From: Distichodus sexfasciatus
Lineage: Eukaryota > Chordata > Actinopteri > Characiformes > Distichodontidae
Length of the DNA: 64,000 nt
Assembly: GCA_032718565.1 (NCBI GenBank)
Contig: JAVGVS010000018.1
Location: 124,001 to 188,000, forward strand
Reading direction: 5' to 3'
Positions 10,800 through 23,130 of this stretch are shown piece after piece. The position numbers were made by a program, and so were the translations under genes. The notes under the pieces are model-generated. The model searched no databases and had not been told where the DNA came from. It saw only the letters and a list, made by a program, of their open reading frames with translations. Numbering within the stretch: the stretch's first letter is position 1; every line of letters starts with the position of its first letter.

Positions 10800-11690
10800 T
10801 TTAATGTAATAGGTTACTATGTTACCACTGTGTTGTGTTTCTGGTTTTCTTGAGTCATTTCAGAGGCTGCTTCTGCTTTCTGTTCATCCTCTGGCCACTG
10901 GAACCTTCGATAGAATTGATACATGTGACAGGGCCGGTATTGCAGTTTGTTAATCTCTAGTAGTGGTTTAATGGAGGTCAATGGTTCAGTCCTTTGCAGT
11001 ATCCTCAAGGTTCTGGATGATAGCGTTTGACTCATGTTGTGAGCCAGAGAAATGATAAGTGGATGTGCTCCGAGCATGGTGACCACCAATCTATCTATTC
11101 CTTTGCTTTTCTCCTCCTTTTTGTACCAAAGCAGCAGTCCACTCTGGTTTGTGTTACTTAGGCTTGGAATGGTACTGGAGAGGTGTGTGTGCGTCAGCAT
11201 GTGTGATGTCTGCAGGGCTCTGTAAAAAGGTTTTAATTGTTTTATCTGAATGACAGTGGCTTGTAGCGCACTAAACTTTGCGCCTGGAGTGCAGACTCCA
11301 TGGTGGAAAGTCAATTACAGTGAGCGGAATGTCCCTGAGGTAAACATATGGCCGAGAGATAACAGTGAGGAGGACCATGGAGCGTTTTGCGCTAGCCCAC
11401 ATCTCTCCAGGCTGGGTGAGGTCGGATTCTTTACTCTTCCCCAGCAGGAATAAAGAGATAAAAAAAATCAGCTGACTTATCAATTTAGTCCCAGAGCATT
11501 GAGGAATTGGGGTTCAACCACATATTTATTTCCTTAGAACAGAGGTGCTGTTCCCTTTGACAGTTGGGTTTGTATGTAGAGCTCTTCCTCACAATCTAAC
11601 TCTTCACTATCCAGGCATAGGAAAATCAGCTGTGAGAATCCAAACAGTTCTCATGTGCTGACTGATTGTGCATGTTAGTAACTAGCTAAT
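10800..11690. other. Unrecognised region with a 165-codon frame
   Basis: The minus strand is open for 165 codons at 10817-11314. The translation has no domain I recognise, no signal peptide or repeats, and no convincing splice or promoter context. A chance frame is more likely than a gene. The part at 11230-11450, with ATTACAGTGAGCGG and AGATAACAGTGAGG, has a conserved-element texture. Confidence 0.35.
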
Positions 11691-11970
11691 GATCTTCATT
11701 ATCATGGGCCCAGTGTTGCACAACAACAGCACCCCATTCCCAGTTCAGACCCGTCCCCCTTGGCAGTGGTCATATCAATTACAGCCCCATTAAAGCAGTC
11801 TGGGGCTGGCAGCGCTGCCAGTTTAAAGGGAATGATGGTCATCACGCTGGCTTACTCATAGCCGGCCCGCAAATGAACTTAGGGAACAATTTGAGGATCA
11901 ATGAGATCACTTAACCAATTAAGATATTGGGAGATGGACGGCTATTACCACCAGGGCAGATCGATAGGAA
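11690..11970. promoter_or_regulatory. Candidate conserved non-coding element
   Basis: GC-balanced and repeat-free, with CATATCAATTACAGCCCC near 11770, CCATTAAAGCAG near 11788, and AACCAATTAAGATATTGGGA near 11913. A short self-complementary GGCAGCGCTGCC lies near 11809. No coding frame runs through it. Regulatory function is inferred from these CCAAT/TAAT-type sites and texture only. Confidence 0.3.
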
Positions 11971-12860
11971 GGAGTCAGTGGAAGCTTATACAGGTGAACT
12001 GTACCTCAGCGTGAAGTTCTAAAGGAAACACGCTATACGTGCCATGCACCATGACGGTGCATAAACCTGTAAAGGTTAGGGACTACTGATGCTGTCCGAG
12101 GAATCCATCACCTTGAGAATTTCCCTTTACACTTACACAATGATTTGATTTGTTGCGATATCTCAATGCATCCCATCAATTTTTCTACATTACTTCGCAT
12201 TGCACGGAGATTCGGCATGGATCACAGATTGGGCAGCCATAGTTTCTACTGGGTTGTTCTTTTACACTAACAATTTTTTATGCCACAGCCAGAAAATCAC
12301 CAGGCAATGTTATTATGATATAATGCATTATGGTCTACCACTGCATCGATGCAGAATCACCCATGTCTGCATAGTTATATATATACTGTATATACTGATC
12401 TTTATGATTACCAATTTGGTCATTTTTTGCCAATAGAAGCACATAGTATTGCTTGTAGCCTCATGGAAATCTCGAATGCAAGAAAATGTGGAAATGTTTT
12501 AGAACAAACTATCAATTTAAATCATCTAATCTCAAACGCTACAGGCACTGACAACGTTGCTTGAAGTTACATGAACTGTCCTTTATAACAGCAACTTTAC
12601 TGCCCTTACAACTCATTAGAAGTTAGCTCATTGGACTTTCTAAAAAAACAGACAAAGAAGTGACTATCAAACTAATGGCACACTAAAGCTGTGGCGGAAA
12701 ATGAAGTGAACCCTCACAAGATTCAGGGTGGCTTTCTGTTAAGATTGTGTTCTGCAGGTACTACATGGTTAGACAAAGACCAGAGGCAGTGCAGCATCGG
12801 AGCAGAAAGCAGAGTGGATCAGGATGAATCCTCACAAGTTATTACAGGAGTCTAAAGGCC
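11971..12860. other. Single-copy DNA, no gene seen
   Basis: Mostly AT-rich sequence. A small hairpin (ATGCACC, loop ATGAC, GGTGCAT) lies near 12044-12062 but has no U-tract or RNA-gene context. No feature is supported. Confidence 0.55.
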
Positions 12861-12889
12861 CATTTTGTCTTCATCAGTCCTTAAACTCA

Positions 12890-13170
12890 TAAGACTCCCC
12901 TCCTTTCTCTCTCTCAAAATTGTACCATCTATCAGGCCACTCACTCTCACACCCTCCCCCCCCTCCTTTCTCTCCTGCTTTCCGCCCTCCTTCTCCCCTC
13001 TTTCAGCGGAGGGTGACGGAATGGCACTGGATTGGCAAATTATCAAGGGACTCAGGAAGCGGTGCTCTTTTTTTCCAGGTGGTAATAACCAGGCTCTCTC
13101 TCTTTCCCTCTCCTTCTCTCCTCTCTCATTTCTCCTCCTGTCTCCCTTTCATCATGCTGGTGGCTCCTCG
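12890..13170 (+). other. Long pyrimidine tract; weak acceptor-like AG
   Basis: A strongly C/T-biased stretch at 12898-13006 ends TTTCAG at 13001-13006, which looks like a strong 3' splice site. The following 72 bases are open in two of three frames and end at a CAG/GTGGTA donor-like step near 13078. A second pyrimidine tract follows immediately at 13091-13145. No protein family is recognisable, so the splice resemblance may come from the simple-sequence tract. Confidence 0.25.
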
Positions 13171-14000
13171 TTTAAGTGGACTGGTGCCGCGCTCTCATCA
13201 CGGCTGGTGCTAATTACACGAGAGACAAAAGAAACTGATTCACACACCCACTCAGGGCTGTCAGGCCAGTGCAGGAGAGAGTTAATTTCACACTTACTGC
13301 ATCCTTTAATTAAAGCATAAAAAAGGAAAGTGTACACCCCTCTTGTTGCGGTGTGTGTGCTTGCGTCCCCGCGCGTATGTGTGTGCGCTGGTAGTGCGTG
13401 TGCAAGGTTGCGCGTCTCCCTGGAGGAGTGGTTCAGATATAGCCCGCTATGTACGGCTGCGTATAGCACTGTGTAGATTATGCTCATGCAACAAAAAAAA
13501 ACTGAAAAAAAGAAATTATCCTCACACAAGACCATGCCTTATTTTAAACCGTGTTAGATCGATTGGAGAGTAATGGCTCATTAGCAGGGTTGCATGGTGC
13601 TCTATCTTTTACACTGACAGCTGTGTTCTGTTTTGCAAGGAGGAACAACACGGGTGTATTGTCAATTATCTTTTTTAAATAGTGCAAAACTTGTTCTGAA
13701 CCTACCCATTTACGAAAATCTAATTAAGGAGCTCTTTGGTTGCCTTATACTGTAGTTTTGTGAGGTAGGCTGATGTTTTATAGTCAACCATAGCACAAAA
13801 ACACTGCCCATGTAAAGTGGACATCAGAAGTGTTTTATCAGATGTAACACAGATGTAATTAGATATGTACGTAAACTACATATTTTCTAAGATAATAAGA
13901 GTTACTGTACATCTGATTTAAGCCATTTGTTAACAATTTCTTTGTACTTTAATCAGGAGATCACATCTCTCTTTTTCCCCCTCATATACAGCCCTCCCTC
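13171..14000. other. Non-coding DNA with imperfect TG repeats
   Basis: Imperfect TG/CG alternation near 13350-13415 followed by ordinary AT-rich sequence. No gene recognised. Confidence 0.55.
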
Positions 14001-14009
14001 TGTTCCCTT

Positions 14010-14200
14010 TATACCAGCTGCGTTGATCAAGCTCCATAACTTCAGTTCTCAGTTCTCATTTTTGGTTGCAATCATCATTTTCAATTGCTATTGTTCCCTG
14101 ATGCAATTCATGATTATATTTCCTGATTACAAGGAAAAGTAAATAACAGGAAAATCAATTAGCATAGCGAGCCTCACATTGTGTACATGAATTCATCCCT
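14010..14200. promoter_or_regulatory. Candidate conserved non-coding element
   Basis: AT-rich but non-repetitive, with overlapping homeodomain/POU-like sites: GCAATCATCATTTTCAATTG near 14068, GATGCAATTCATGATTATA near 14099 and AATCAATTAGCATAG near 14153. This resembles AT-rich conserved enhancers. There is no coding evidence beyond a 71-codon chance frame. Confidence 0.25.
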
Positions 14201-17200
14201 TTTTTCATTCCTTTTCTTTCATTTGAAAAAAAAAAACCTTGCAGATGTCTAGTCTGAAATGGCTTGATTAAGTACTCTTCTAATCACATTCTAATTACAT
14301 TGCCAATTTTTAATTGATTTGTTTGTGTTTGTTCTAATATAGCAACTCCTAAGCACCAATGACGCGCACACCAGGCTTTGATGAAGCAGACCGGGAAAGA
14401 CAATGTTCAACAAAACATCCTGCATCACTGGCCCCAACCTTAAGGTACTTTTATGGGATCATAGGTGACTCCTCAAGAGTGAAGGAAGGATCTTTCCCTT
14501 GTTTTAGAAGGCAGAGGTGAGTCAGGCAGTGAAGCCTTGGCTGGGAGCCACTGAGGGTCTATAGGGTGTGGAAGGGGCAAGAGCATTTAGAGGTTAATGT
14601 GGCCCTTACTCTGCTCTGAGCACTAGAAGGACCAGTGGGTCGACCCAAAGAGGAGCTCCTGCATTTTCAAAGCGCAGATCTGTTGCTCCACCAAAAGGGT
14701 CGTAGCAGAAGAGTTACGGCCCAGTGGCTAGTGTTGCTGGAAGAAACTGATGGTCAGTGGTTAAATCCATCATAGTTGCCTTGCTAGAGCACTGAAAATT
14801 TAATATTCTGGATTCATTTCTCAAACTACTTCATACCAATGACATAAACTTGCAGTTCTGTTAGCTAACTTGTTAGCTGTGGGTTCCAGTTGGGGTAATG
14901 GGAGGATAAATGAAACACTTTATATGGAAACAACAGATTGGTGTTCACACACTTCTAAGGGATTCACCTAATGAAAAATGTTGCGACTGGAAAGCAAAAG
15001 CAATTATTAAATTATATTAGATCTGCTTTTTAGAAATGAAAGAGCACTTCATTATCAGCTCACTGCATGCCCTATATTGCAGGCGTCAAACTTTGAACAA
15101 CTTTGAACCCGGCAACACTGATAAACAACGTCAGAGTGGTTTGGAACTTTATGACCCCTCTACTGAGTTTGTGTATATTTGATTTGCTGTTTTTAAATGT
15201 ATCTTTTCACATTAGATCACACTTTTGGTGGATGTCCAATTTTTCTAATACATTTGCCACTTGAGTGGATGGGACTCAGGGCAGTGAGTAATCAGCTAAA
15301 AGCAAAGCCCATCCACGCAGAGGCGGTGGGTCTGGGTGGATGCACGGTACCGATAAATATGCATGCAGATGTATTATCTCCATTGGCCTGGCCCACTACC
15401 CTATGATAGCATCATTAATTTGTTGAACCACTGAGGTTCTCTACTGCTGGTTTTCTAAACTATTGCCAGCATTTTCCATGTGCCACTGAACATTTCCGGA
15501 AGGACAAACTAAAGGAATGCTGCACTTTGTGGGGAATTAAGATAATTTGTTTACTCTCTCCTCGTGTCTGTCGAACACCAGGTGAAATTTTTTTCTACTC
15601 CTTATCTCATTTGCACAGATTGTGCAGTAGCTAGAAGTTGATTTTACCAATAAACAATAGAAATAATCAGAAATTAGCACCTAAACCATACTAAAATGCC
15701 TTAAAATACAAAGGAAAATTGTACCAGACATGCAAAACCATCACACGTTAATGTAGAATCTGCCGCAGTACAAATGCTGCACAAAATGGCATAATTATTA
15801 GTGCTGAATGTCAGTTATACCCGGTGCTAATTAATAGTGGGTGTTTAATCATCTAAGTAATGAGTATTCCTGAACAGATCTGAAATAGATTAAAGGGACG
15901 CTTTAGCTGCAGTTACTGTTGATCACTGATGTGGTTAAAGTGGCTAAAACTGATAAACTAGATTATGTAATGTCTAATGGAAACTGCAATAGTTTTAATA
16001 TTGTATTTGTCACATGACCATGTGAGGTGGTGATCTAAAGGTAGGATACTTTCTACTGCGTACAGGACTTGGTTTCAAATCAAATTGATGTTTTGGTTCT
16101 TATACAAGAACTCTAGTCTCGATCTCATAATAATAATAACTGCTGCCAATAGCAATAAATAATTGTACTAATCAAGTGTTTGCAACTTTAAGTGGATTTT
16201 GGTAGTTTTTTAACTGGGTTTTCATCAGGAGGTTTGAAATGGAATAGAAATATTCTATTAATAGTTGATTAGAGATGTTCAAAGATTTTCCAAAACAAAG
16301 GTTTTTGGGGGGTAAACTGAAATAATGCTATTATTAATAGCACATGTCGCCATAAAGGAGTAAAATTGCTTTATGAGGATTCCTTGACAATTCAACTTTA
16401 GCTGGAAGGTGTTACGGTTGACAGCAGGAGATGGGTGTTTTGTGGCATGCAGCAGATTGAATGTGCAGGCCAGCGTGAGCTGATGGCTGAAGCAGAGGAC
16501 TTTAGCTGGAGCATGTCAGTATGAGCGTGGGAGAAGGGAGAGTCCTGCCACAGAAGAGAAGGCCAAGGGGTCACCATTGAGAGAATTCATTTTTTACAAT
16601 ATGAGGTGTAGAGTGGGGTAGAGAGCTGTGCTTTAATAGGGGCTGAAGGAAAGAAAGAGGGGGTAGATGGGTCTGGAAGATGGGTTTGAAGTTTATTTTA
16701 TCTTTTGCAATAAGTTCATCGCAACCTGTCATTTCTAATGAGTGGTTTCTGATTGCGATTGAATTCATGCATGGATTTTACAGTAAAGCTGTATGCATGC
16801 GTATGGGTGAGTGGGAGACATCGTTTTCCAAGCCTAATCTCATGAAACATTTTGCAGGAACTCTTATGAGTGAGGGTGAGCTCTTGGGATTTCAAGAGGA
16901 AAAATCAGCATAGATCAGTTGAGACGTTAAGGCTGGTTCATGATGGTCATGTGCTGTATTTGCAGAGTTGATGGTAGTCATAACCATTTTGTGCACCTTG
17001 TCCACTTGAGCGAACAACCATTCGAATGTTTTAAATCAGTGGATCATAATTCATGCATGGCAGGGTTCAAACACTGCTGTGAACATGCAGAGTGACACCA
17101 GAAGCAGCTGAAGATGGTCAAAATGGAAATGGGTTTGTGTGGACGTTTTTAAAACTAGTAAAACCTAAAACCAAGTCGGGTGACAGTAAGAATAGCTTTT

Positions 17201-17235
17201 TGAATCCCAGTTGAACCTAAAATTTGGCCAAAATT
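14201..17235. other. Single-copy DNA, no gene recognised
   Basis: Three kilobases without a supported gene or full repeat. GC-richer patches lie at 14480-14720 and 16400-16560. The block near 15730-15850 is rich in TAAT/ATTA. Open frames stay under 80 codons and lack motifs. Confidence 0.5.
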
Positions 17236-17335
17236 GGGCAATAGAACAAGACCTTTATCCCCAGACTACTCCAAGAAGACTGTCCCTGTAATTAGTAAGT
17301 GATAATAGTGTCTGTTAAAATGGTGTAAATGTAAA
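17236..17335 (+). repeat. SINE-B 3' fragment
   Basis: AAGACCTTTATCCCCAGACT, ACTGTCCCTGTAATTAG and the eroded tail GTGTCTGTTAAAATG follow the order of the 9904-10102 copy. The head is missing. Confidence 0.5.
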
Positions 17336-17479
17336 CATTCTAACTTTAAAAACCGACTACGTCCATATGTCCATATGAACTCCTGTTGATTTGCAGAGAT
17401 GATATGCAACTGATCTAGTTTCTTTTAAAAATCTTTTCTTGTCTCTGCTTCCTTGCTGCTTCTTTAATTCACCCACAAT

Positions 17480-18560
17480 CTGTTCACAACACATATTGCA
17501 CTCAAGGCCACTGGAGGGACGCAGTCATTTACCAGAATGGAATCATGATTAACTTAATCAACCTACAACCCGGAGCGCTGGAGCTATGTAGAGCCAGTAT
17601 CATTTTGTGTGGAATTAAATTTCTTTTGCCTTTCCACGAATGTCGAGAGAGACATATCGATTTCAAAATCTCACCTCTCTGAATCAATAATAAGCAGCAA
17701 TGGAGAAGCAGACAGAGATGGAGAGAAGCAGATGATAATCCGGTGTTGTCTCCCTCTGCCCAAAATTGACCTGTTGGCTTAGGTGAAGATTACCAGGCCC
17801 TGAAGGTTGAAGGAGGGAGAGGAAGGAGGGAGGGAGGGTTGCAGAGAGAGCCTCACTCCACCTCGAGGGGCTTTGTGCCCTGGGTGACAAGCAGTGGAAT
17901 AAGCTTGTGGAGGCTGGAGTCGATCTGCTCGAATTCAATCTGGACGGGTCTCCTCATGACCCCTGGAACTCGAATGTGGTGCCCTCTGCTCCGAGCCAGA
18001 AAGTGTGCCAGGGCTATTGGCAACATCCTCACAAAATGGAATGGGGTGAGGAATAGGGCAAAAGAGAAAAATAAGGGAGGGATATCCGGGAGGATTTTTT
18101 TTTGGACCCTTCCGCATGATTTTAGCCCTCAAAAAGGCAACTAGTCTAATTAGTGCAAGAGACCTTCTCTCCTGGAGGCAGCTTACGTGCCACCACTAAG
18201 CATCTTGCCTGCACGCAGTAGACGGCAGTTTGTGTGAGAGGATTAAGAGACTGCCAGGCCTTCTGCTGCTGCTGCTGGGAGGGAGAGAATATGCATGCAA
18301 AAGCTTCTAGTGAGGAAAAAAAACTCTCTCCATGGCTCTGAATTAGCAATTAGCACCCTCTCTCCGTCCCTCTCTCTCTCTTCCCCCTTTCTCCCTCCTT
18401 CTGACTATCCCTGCTAAGGCATCTGGAACAGAAAAATCTCTGTAACATTGACTTTGAATTAGCAATAACCTCTCTCTCCTTCCATACCTAAAAGAATTAC
18501 AATATTTTATCCTTTCTCTTAAATATGTTTTGTATTTTAACAACTTTGTTTCTAAAACAT
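17480..18560. promoter_or_regulatory. CNE-like block
   Basis: About 1.1 kb of balanced composition. It holds ATTAACTTAATCAACC near 17549 and TCTAATTAGTGCAAG near 18144, and paired segments TGAATTAGCAATTAGC near 18339 and TTGAATTAGCAATAACC near 18454. A GA-rich patch near 17810-17840 and a TC-rich patch near 18357-18395 interrupt it. No splice-bounded coding frame is visible. Confidence 0.25.
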
Positions 18561-19002
18561 TTCATACCTGCTGTTTAGTCAATGCTTCCTTTTTACTGCC
18601 CTGTTTACGAGTTCCCCATAATTGCTGCATCCCCTATATGATGGTTAAAGCCTAAATAACATCAAGATGGCAAAACTCTGGCCTTGTCTGACAGCTTATT
18701 TCAGCTATTGATAGCTTTATACAGGGAAGCCTACATGGACCAGAGGTTGAATGGTGTCAGAAAGCTTGATGCTGGTTTGCTTCACCACAAACATTTGTCA
18801 CAGCGGATCAAAGATCTGTCATGCACAGCTTGCAGAAATATTCCTCCTTATACTATTAGCCGCACTTTCACTGGGATAGATTATTTTGTCGTTCCAAACA
18901 AATGTCTGTTGTGCTTTTGCTGACTCATGGGTTTTTCTACTTATCGACACGCCAGCAGAACTTAAAATATCCACCGTACTCTCTCTTTTTATTTAATTGC
19001 AG
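18561..19002. other. Non-coding DNA before the exon candidate
   Basis: No gene or repeat recognised. The last 30 bases form a moderate pyrimidine tract ending in TTGCAG at 18997-19002, which could act as a 3' splice site for the next entry. Confidence 0.4.
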
Positions 19003-19102
19003 CTACTGGCAAGTTTAAATCCACTAAGATAACTCTCTGTGATGTGCAATGGAGCCTTGAGGAGGATAAGAGGCGTCACATGGCTCTGGACTTCCCCAGA
19101 GG
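19003..19102 (+). CDS. Possible internal coding exon, unidentified
   Basis: This 100-base segment lies between an acceptor-like TTTAATTGCAG (ending 19002) and a donor-like GTGAGC (19103-19108). Only one of its three frames is open, and it is open end to end: two leading bases, 32 codons and two trailing bases. The predicted peptide is charged and non-repetitive, starting TGKFKSTKITLCDVQW and ending ALDFPR. It overlaps no recognised repeat. I cannot assign it to a family. No neighbouring exon was recognised, so it may be one exon of a gene with very large introns or a chance arrangement. If the donor is not used, the frame stops three bases later, at TGA 19104-19106. Confidence 0.2.
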
Positions 19103-19108
19103 GTGAGC

Positions 19109-21180
19109 TTAAGAGCAAGAAGGAGCCAGAGAAACCCCACATCTCTGAGGCCACCGCTGCCACATGGACCTTTTATTTAGGTCTGATTATATACGCTGAG
19201 AGAGTGAGAGGGTTCGGATGTTCCGAGGGTTCTGCAGCAAGTCAGGATGCACTCATTGGAAAATTTTTGGTGTCGCCATGCCAGCCACGGAGGCAGCTAT
19301 CAAATAACAACCTTAATCTCACCTGCTTTCATGAAATGGTCTAGTATGAACTCTGTGTTTGCTCTTGCCAGACCCAGTGTTGACTTCCGCAAAGCAAACG
19401 AACAGAGCCGGTTGACTTTGCAAGGGCTGGGAGCAGGAAAGGCATTGGAGTTCATGCATTTATGATTACCCAGGAGTCTGTAGACATTACACAAAGCATC
19501 AACCCAGGGGTGTAATTGAGTTACAATGCAGCAATGAGATTACATGACACACACTGAGTTACGTAAGGACTGCACGGAAACATATGGCCCGAAAATGGAG
19601 GGGAAACTTAAGCAGGAACTTTGGAATTTTTATGGACGTCTATTAAAGGCAGCATCTTATTAAGTGGGGCACGCTGTAGGTTTGGATTATATCTGACTAA
19701 TACAGTGTAACTGCTCTTTACGTTTGTGTGTGTGAGAGAGAATGTACGTGTGCATGAGTGTGGGTGAGAGAACACAAGTGTTCATTTTTTTACTGACCAC
19801 ATAAACTAAATACTCCAGTGATGTAACACATAATCTTACTAGATTAATTGAAATGATAACTGTAGCTAAGCAACTATATGTTAGCAGTCAGCTTTTACAT
19901 CTCCATGCTTAAATTCATTTTCTGGAAATCCCAGCACCTTCACAATGCTTTCCATTTTCCTCAAGGCTCCCAAAAATCACAGTCATATGTTGAATGATAT
20001 GAGCCACTAAATCTACTACAGTGACCACTGAAGAATGGAACACTTTTTACATTTATTTGAACAGTGTTATAGTGGGATACAGTAAGGTACAACTTAAATG
20101 AAGAGGTGCAGCTTCAAAAAATGAGAACTTATTGTATTTATATATGTAATTATTTTTCAAAAGTTGGCTGGACTTAATCTTTACCTAACACTACTGGTGT
20201 GTGGCTGTGTATGAAGGTGTGTTGAGTGTGTTAAGGACAGTTGGGTCACCATGGGAGAGGTTATCATTACACTGCTGTTTTATGCTAATCTACCAACAGC
20301 AAGGCATGTGGTCCAATGGGACTCTGCATGTAGCACATGACTTTCATGACAACAAGGACTCCAAAAGCACCATGAGCATGATTTCATGTGAAACTCTCCG
20401 AGCAGCCTGATGTAATTCATACGCAATGGTGTTCCTCTGAGCTGGTGGAGGAACTAAGCTTCTACTAAAGCCCTAAATGGTTGACCATGTGGTGGTTGTG
20501 GGATAATTGCTGCGACAGTCCTGCAGACTCCAATTATCCGTTTATGAATTGTGCTTTACTATATTGTGAACATCAAACTTTTTTTTATTTTTAAAGTTTT
20601 CTAGAGACTCTGCAAACATTTTACAGATGTATTTAAATAACTTGGGGTGTATGTATGTATGTAATGATGAGATACTCATACTTGCAGATGGGGTTTTATT
20701 AAAATATATAGTTTGGAGCAAAAAGCATGGTCAGACAAAAGAGAAAGTCAAAGCCTGCAAAAAGCTATGATACAAATAACAACTGTGGTCTAAATGACAC
20801 AAAATCATAAAAATCATTTATAAAATCTGAGTAAACAGAAGTGTAGAGTCCATGTGAAAGCTGTGGTCAGAAATACAATTCTAGTATACTTCTACATTTG
20901 ATCCTATCAATAAAAAGGCTTGATAAGGCTACAGAATGAGAAATACTTTGCAAAGATGTTGCCAAGACAATATTAACTAAAATATTCCCCTGGAATTACA
21001 AGTGGTACAGGTCTGGTCTCTGAGTACATTGTTCCTAGTTGTGTGACAACTAGGGATGTCTTGCACTTGGGATCATCATACAGTAAAACATTATTACTAC
21101 CAGCAATAATAGAAATAATATAATAATTGTAGTTATAACAGAATAATAATAGTAATAATAACAATAATCATCATAATGAG
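19109..21180. other. Single-copy DNA, no gene recognised
   Basis: The GC-richer part at 19110-19480 has CNE-like texture. The remainder is AT-rich, with a short (GTAT)n run near 20650-20665. Open frames of up to 101 codons show no motifs. Confidence 0.5.
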
Positions 21181-21183
21181 TAA

Positions 21184-21394
21184 AAGTGAGTGATTATTTC
21201 CACCATGTCCAAATGTGACCTCTGCATTTGACCCACCCATGAAGGAGCAGTGCGAAACTAATATGTGCAGTGCCCAGGGAGCAGTGCTTGGGGACGGTGC
21301 CTTGCTCATGAGTACCTTTAGCGGTCCGTGATTATAACCAGTGACTTTCTGATCACAGAGTGAATGCCCTAACCATTATGCTACCAACTGCCTC
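21184..21394 (-). mobile_element. SINE-A copy
   Basis: Minus-strand copy with tail complement GTGAGTGATTATTTCC at 21186, body GTGACCTCTGCATTTGACCC near 21217 and head complement TACCAACTGCCTC near 21382. It carries point differences from the other copies, suggesting considerable age. Confidence 0.75.
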
Positions 21395-22878
21395 ATATAG
21401 TATAGCCCCATAATTAGCCACAATAATAGTAATGAAAGTTGTTCATAGTTTTATTCTTGCCATGAAACTTTCATATTATCACATTACTGAGAGATTCATT
21501 TTATTTATTGTCACTTAAATTGTAAGTTTCTTTTTGACATAAAATCCAGCTGATAATTAGTCAGTATTAGAGGAACATACCATACTGTTCAAAGTCAGTG
21601 TAAATGTCTGCTGTAGCTTTAATAATTTATATTTAAAAAATCACATTAGAGGATGTCTGATCACAGGAAACAACCATTTGTAAAATTGTGTTATACTGAA
21701 CAGCACAAACAGACTTTGAACAAATTCCCTCACAAACACATTGTTTTTGTGTTTCCTCGTCTGTGGCCCTAGAGTGTTTGTCCAGCCTGGGGTGTGCATG
21801 GGGTAACTTGGTGCCTGCTGCAGTCGGGGGTGTGGGCTGCTGCCCCTGGCTGCCTGTAAATTAGGGGCTGTGGAGTGGGAACTGGACTGACTTTGCCTGC
21901 CCTTGTGCGTGGCCGTGTCCAGCTGTGGGTTCATTAGAGGGCCACTCCAGCAGACGCTGCTGCCCACTGGGAGGTGAGGCTCACCGAGGCGTGCTTCATG
22001 ACCACCACTGCACTCTGGACGGGGGCAGTGAACAGGGAGGAGGCTGGGGAGAGGCTGTGTCCAGGTAATATCGTATGCCAAGGAGCTCAGTCTGGGGCGT
22101 GTGTGTGTGTATGAGAGCTCTGAACAGCTGTATCTTTACACTGATTCTATCATTATGTAGGTGGGGTGCATGTGAGTGTGGATAGTGGTTGGTGTAGATA
22201 ATTTTATACGTCAGGATTTTCAGTAACACACTGCTTATGAAACTGGCACCGCAGCAAAATTAATAAAAATAACAAGACTATAAATATGTATGCAAAATAT
22301 CAGTATCTTTATTCATTCACTGTGTTTACTGTACGTGAGTCTATGTGCTCCACTTTTATTTGCAATATTAATTCTACATATTGTGCTGTTGAACATTCGC
22401 GTGGAGCACCTAGAAGACTACCTGCACTTGTCACTGACTTATTTATTACAACCTCTAAAAATAATCCTGAAATACTTTGGTTGAGTCATGACTATCTACC
22501 AGCTTTTGAAATGTGGACTTTTGACTGTGTCTTGACTTTTTTTTCTCTGATAGGGTGGTTGCGTTTACTAGTATCCATGACTGACGACAAAGCAAATGTA
22601 TGTTGACACAAGATATGTAAAAACTATTGACTTAAGTTTTTCTATTTTTGAACCCAATGTGTGTGTGATTACCTCTGGGTAACGATGTTTATTAGATTCT
22701 GCTTTTTTTGTCATAGAAGACCTGCAGTCCTCACATGTCGGCTGAGTGGTTTGGAACGGATAATTTTACACATGATTAAGTCCATTAATACTGGACCCAG
22801 ATGTGATTTCAATCCTTTTGTGACTCTGATTTGGGAATCCTGTAGTTAATGCATTGGACATTGTAGAGATTGGGTTCT
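21395..22878. other. Single-copy DNA, no gene recognised
   Basis: A GC-rich block at 21770-22070 contains a 146-codon minus-strand frame (21641-22081) of proline/serine-rich, low-information translation that I do not consider a gene. The rest is AT-rich. Confidence 0.45.
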
Positions 22879-23016
22879 GTGTAATGACATCAAATTGCAG
22901 CAAGACATCTGTTGAAACTGGTCATTTTAACATCTCTAAAGGTTATGAGACATGCAGAAAACCTGGGATTGGGGCATTAAGTACCTCAGTTCATATTCTA
23001 CAGCCATGTTGGGTAA
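22879..23016 (+). repeat. Unidentified dispersed repeat, family H copy 1
   Basis: Matches 25909-26076 over most of its length, including 25 identical bases (22918-22942 against 25971-25995) and the shared start GTAATGACAT. Both copies end near TCATGTT or CCATGTT. No inverted ends or coding frame were seen, so the element class is unknown. Confidence 0.6.
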
Positions 23017-23032
23017 GAGTTTAGATTTGCTT

Positions 23033-23130
23033 TTAAGGCATTTTACAGATTTTCTTATCCAGAGTGACTTCTATTTTCTGAAGCAACCTGGAGCAGCCTG
23101 GAGTTAAAGGTCTTGCTGAAGGTCTTGCTG
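23033..23130 (-). repeat. SINE-B fragment
   Basis: On the minus strand it follows the SINE-B tail order. The plus strand reads TTACAGATTTTCTTATCCAG, GAGTGACTTCTA, then GCAACCTGGAGCAGCC and GGTCTTGCTG. It is heavily diverged. Confidence 0.45.

Noticed and set aside
10817..11314. 165-codon minus-strand gene
   Set aside because: No domain, no splice or promoter context and no supporting repeat or neighbour; chance is more likely.
12044..12062. Terminator-like hairpin
   Set aside because: The stem is seven bases, has no T-tract, and intrinsic terminators are not expected in this genome.
13007..13078. 72-base exon between a pyrimidine tract and CAGGTGGTA
   Set aside because: The tract is simple sequence, two frames are open, the donor is weak and no peptide family is recognised; kept only as a weak regional note.
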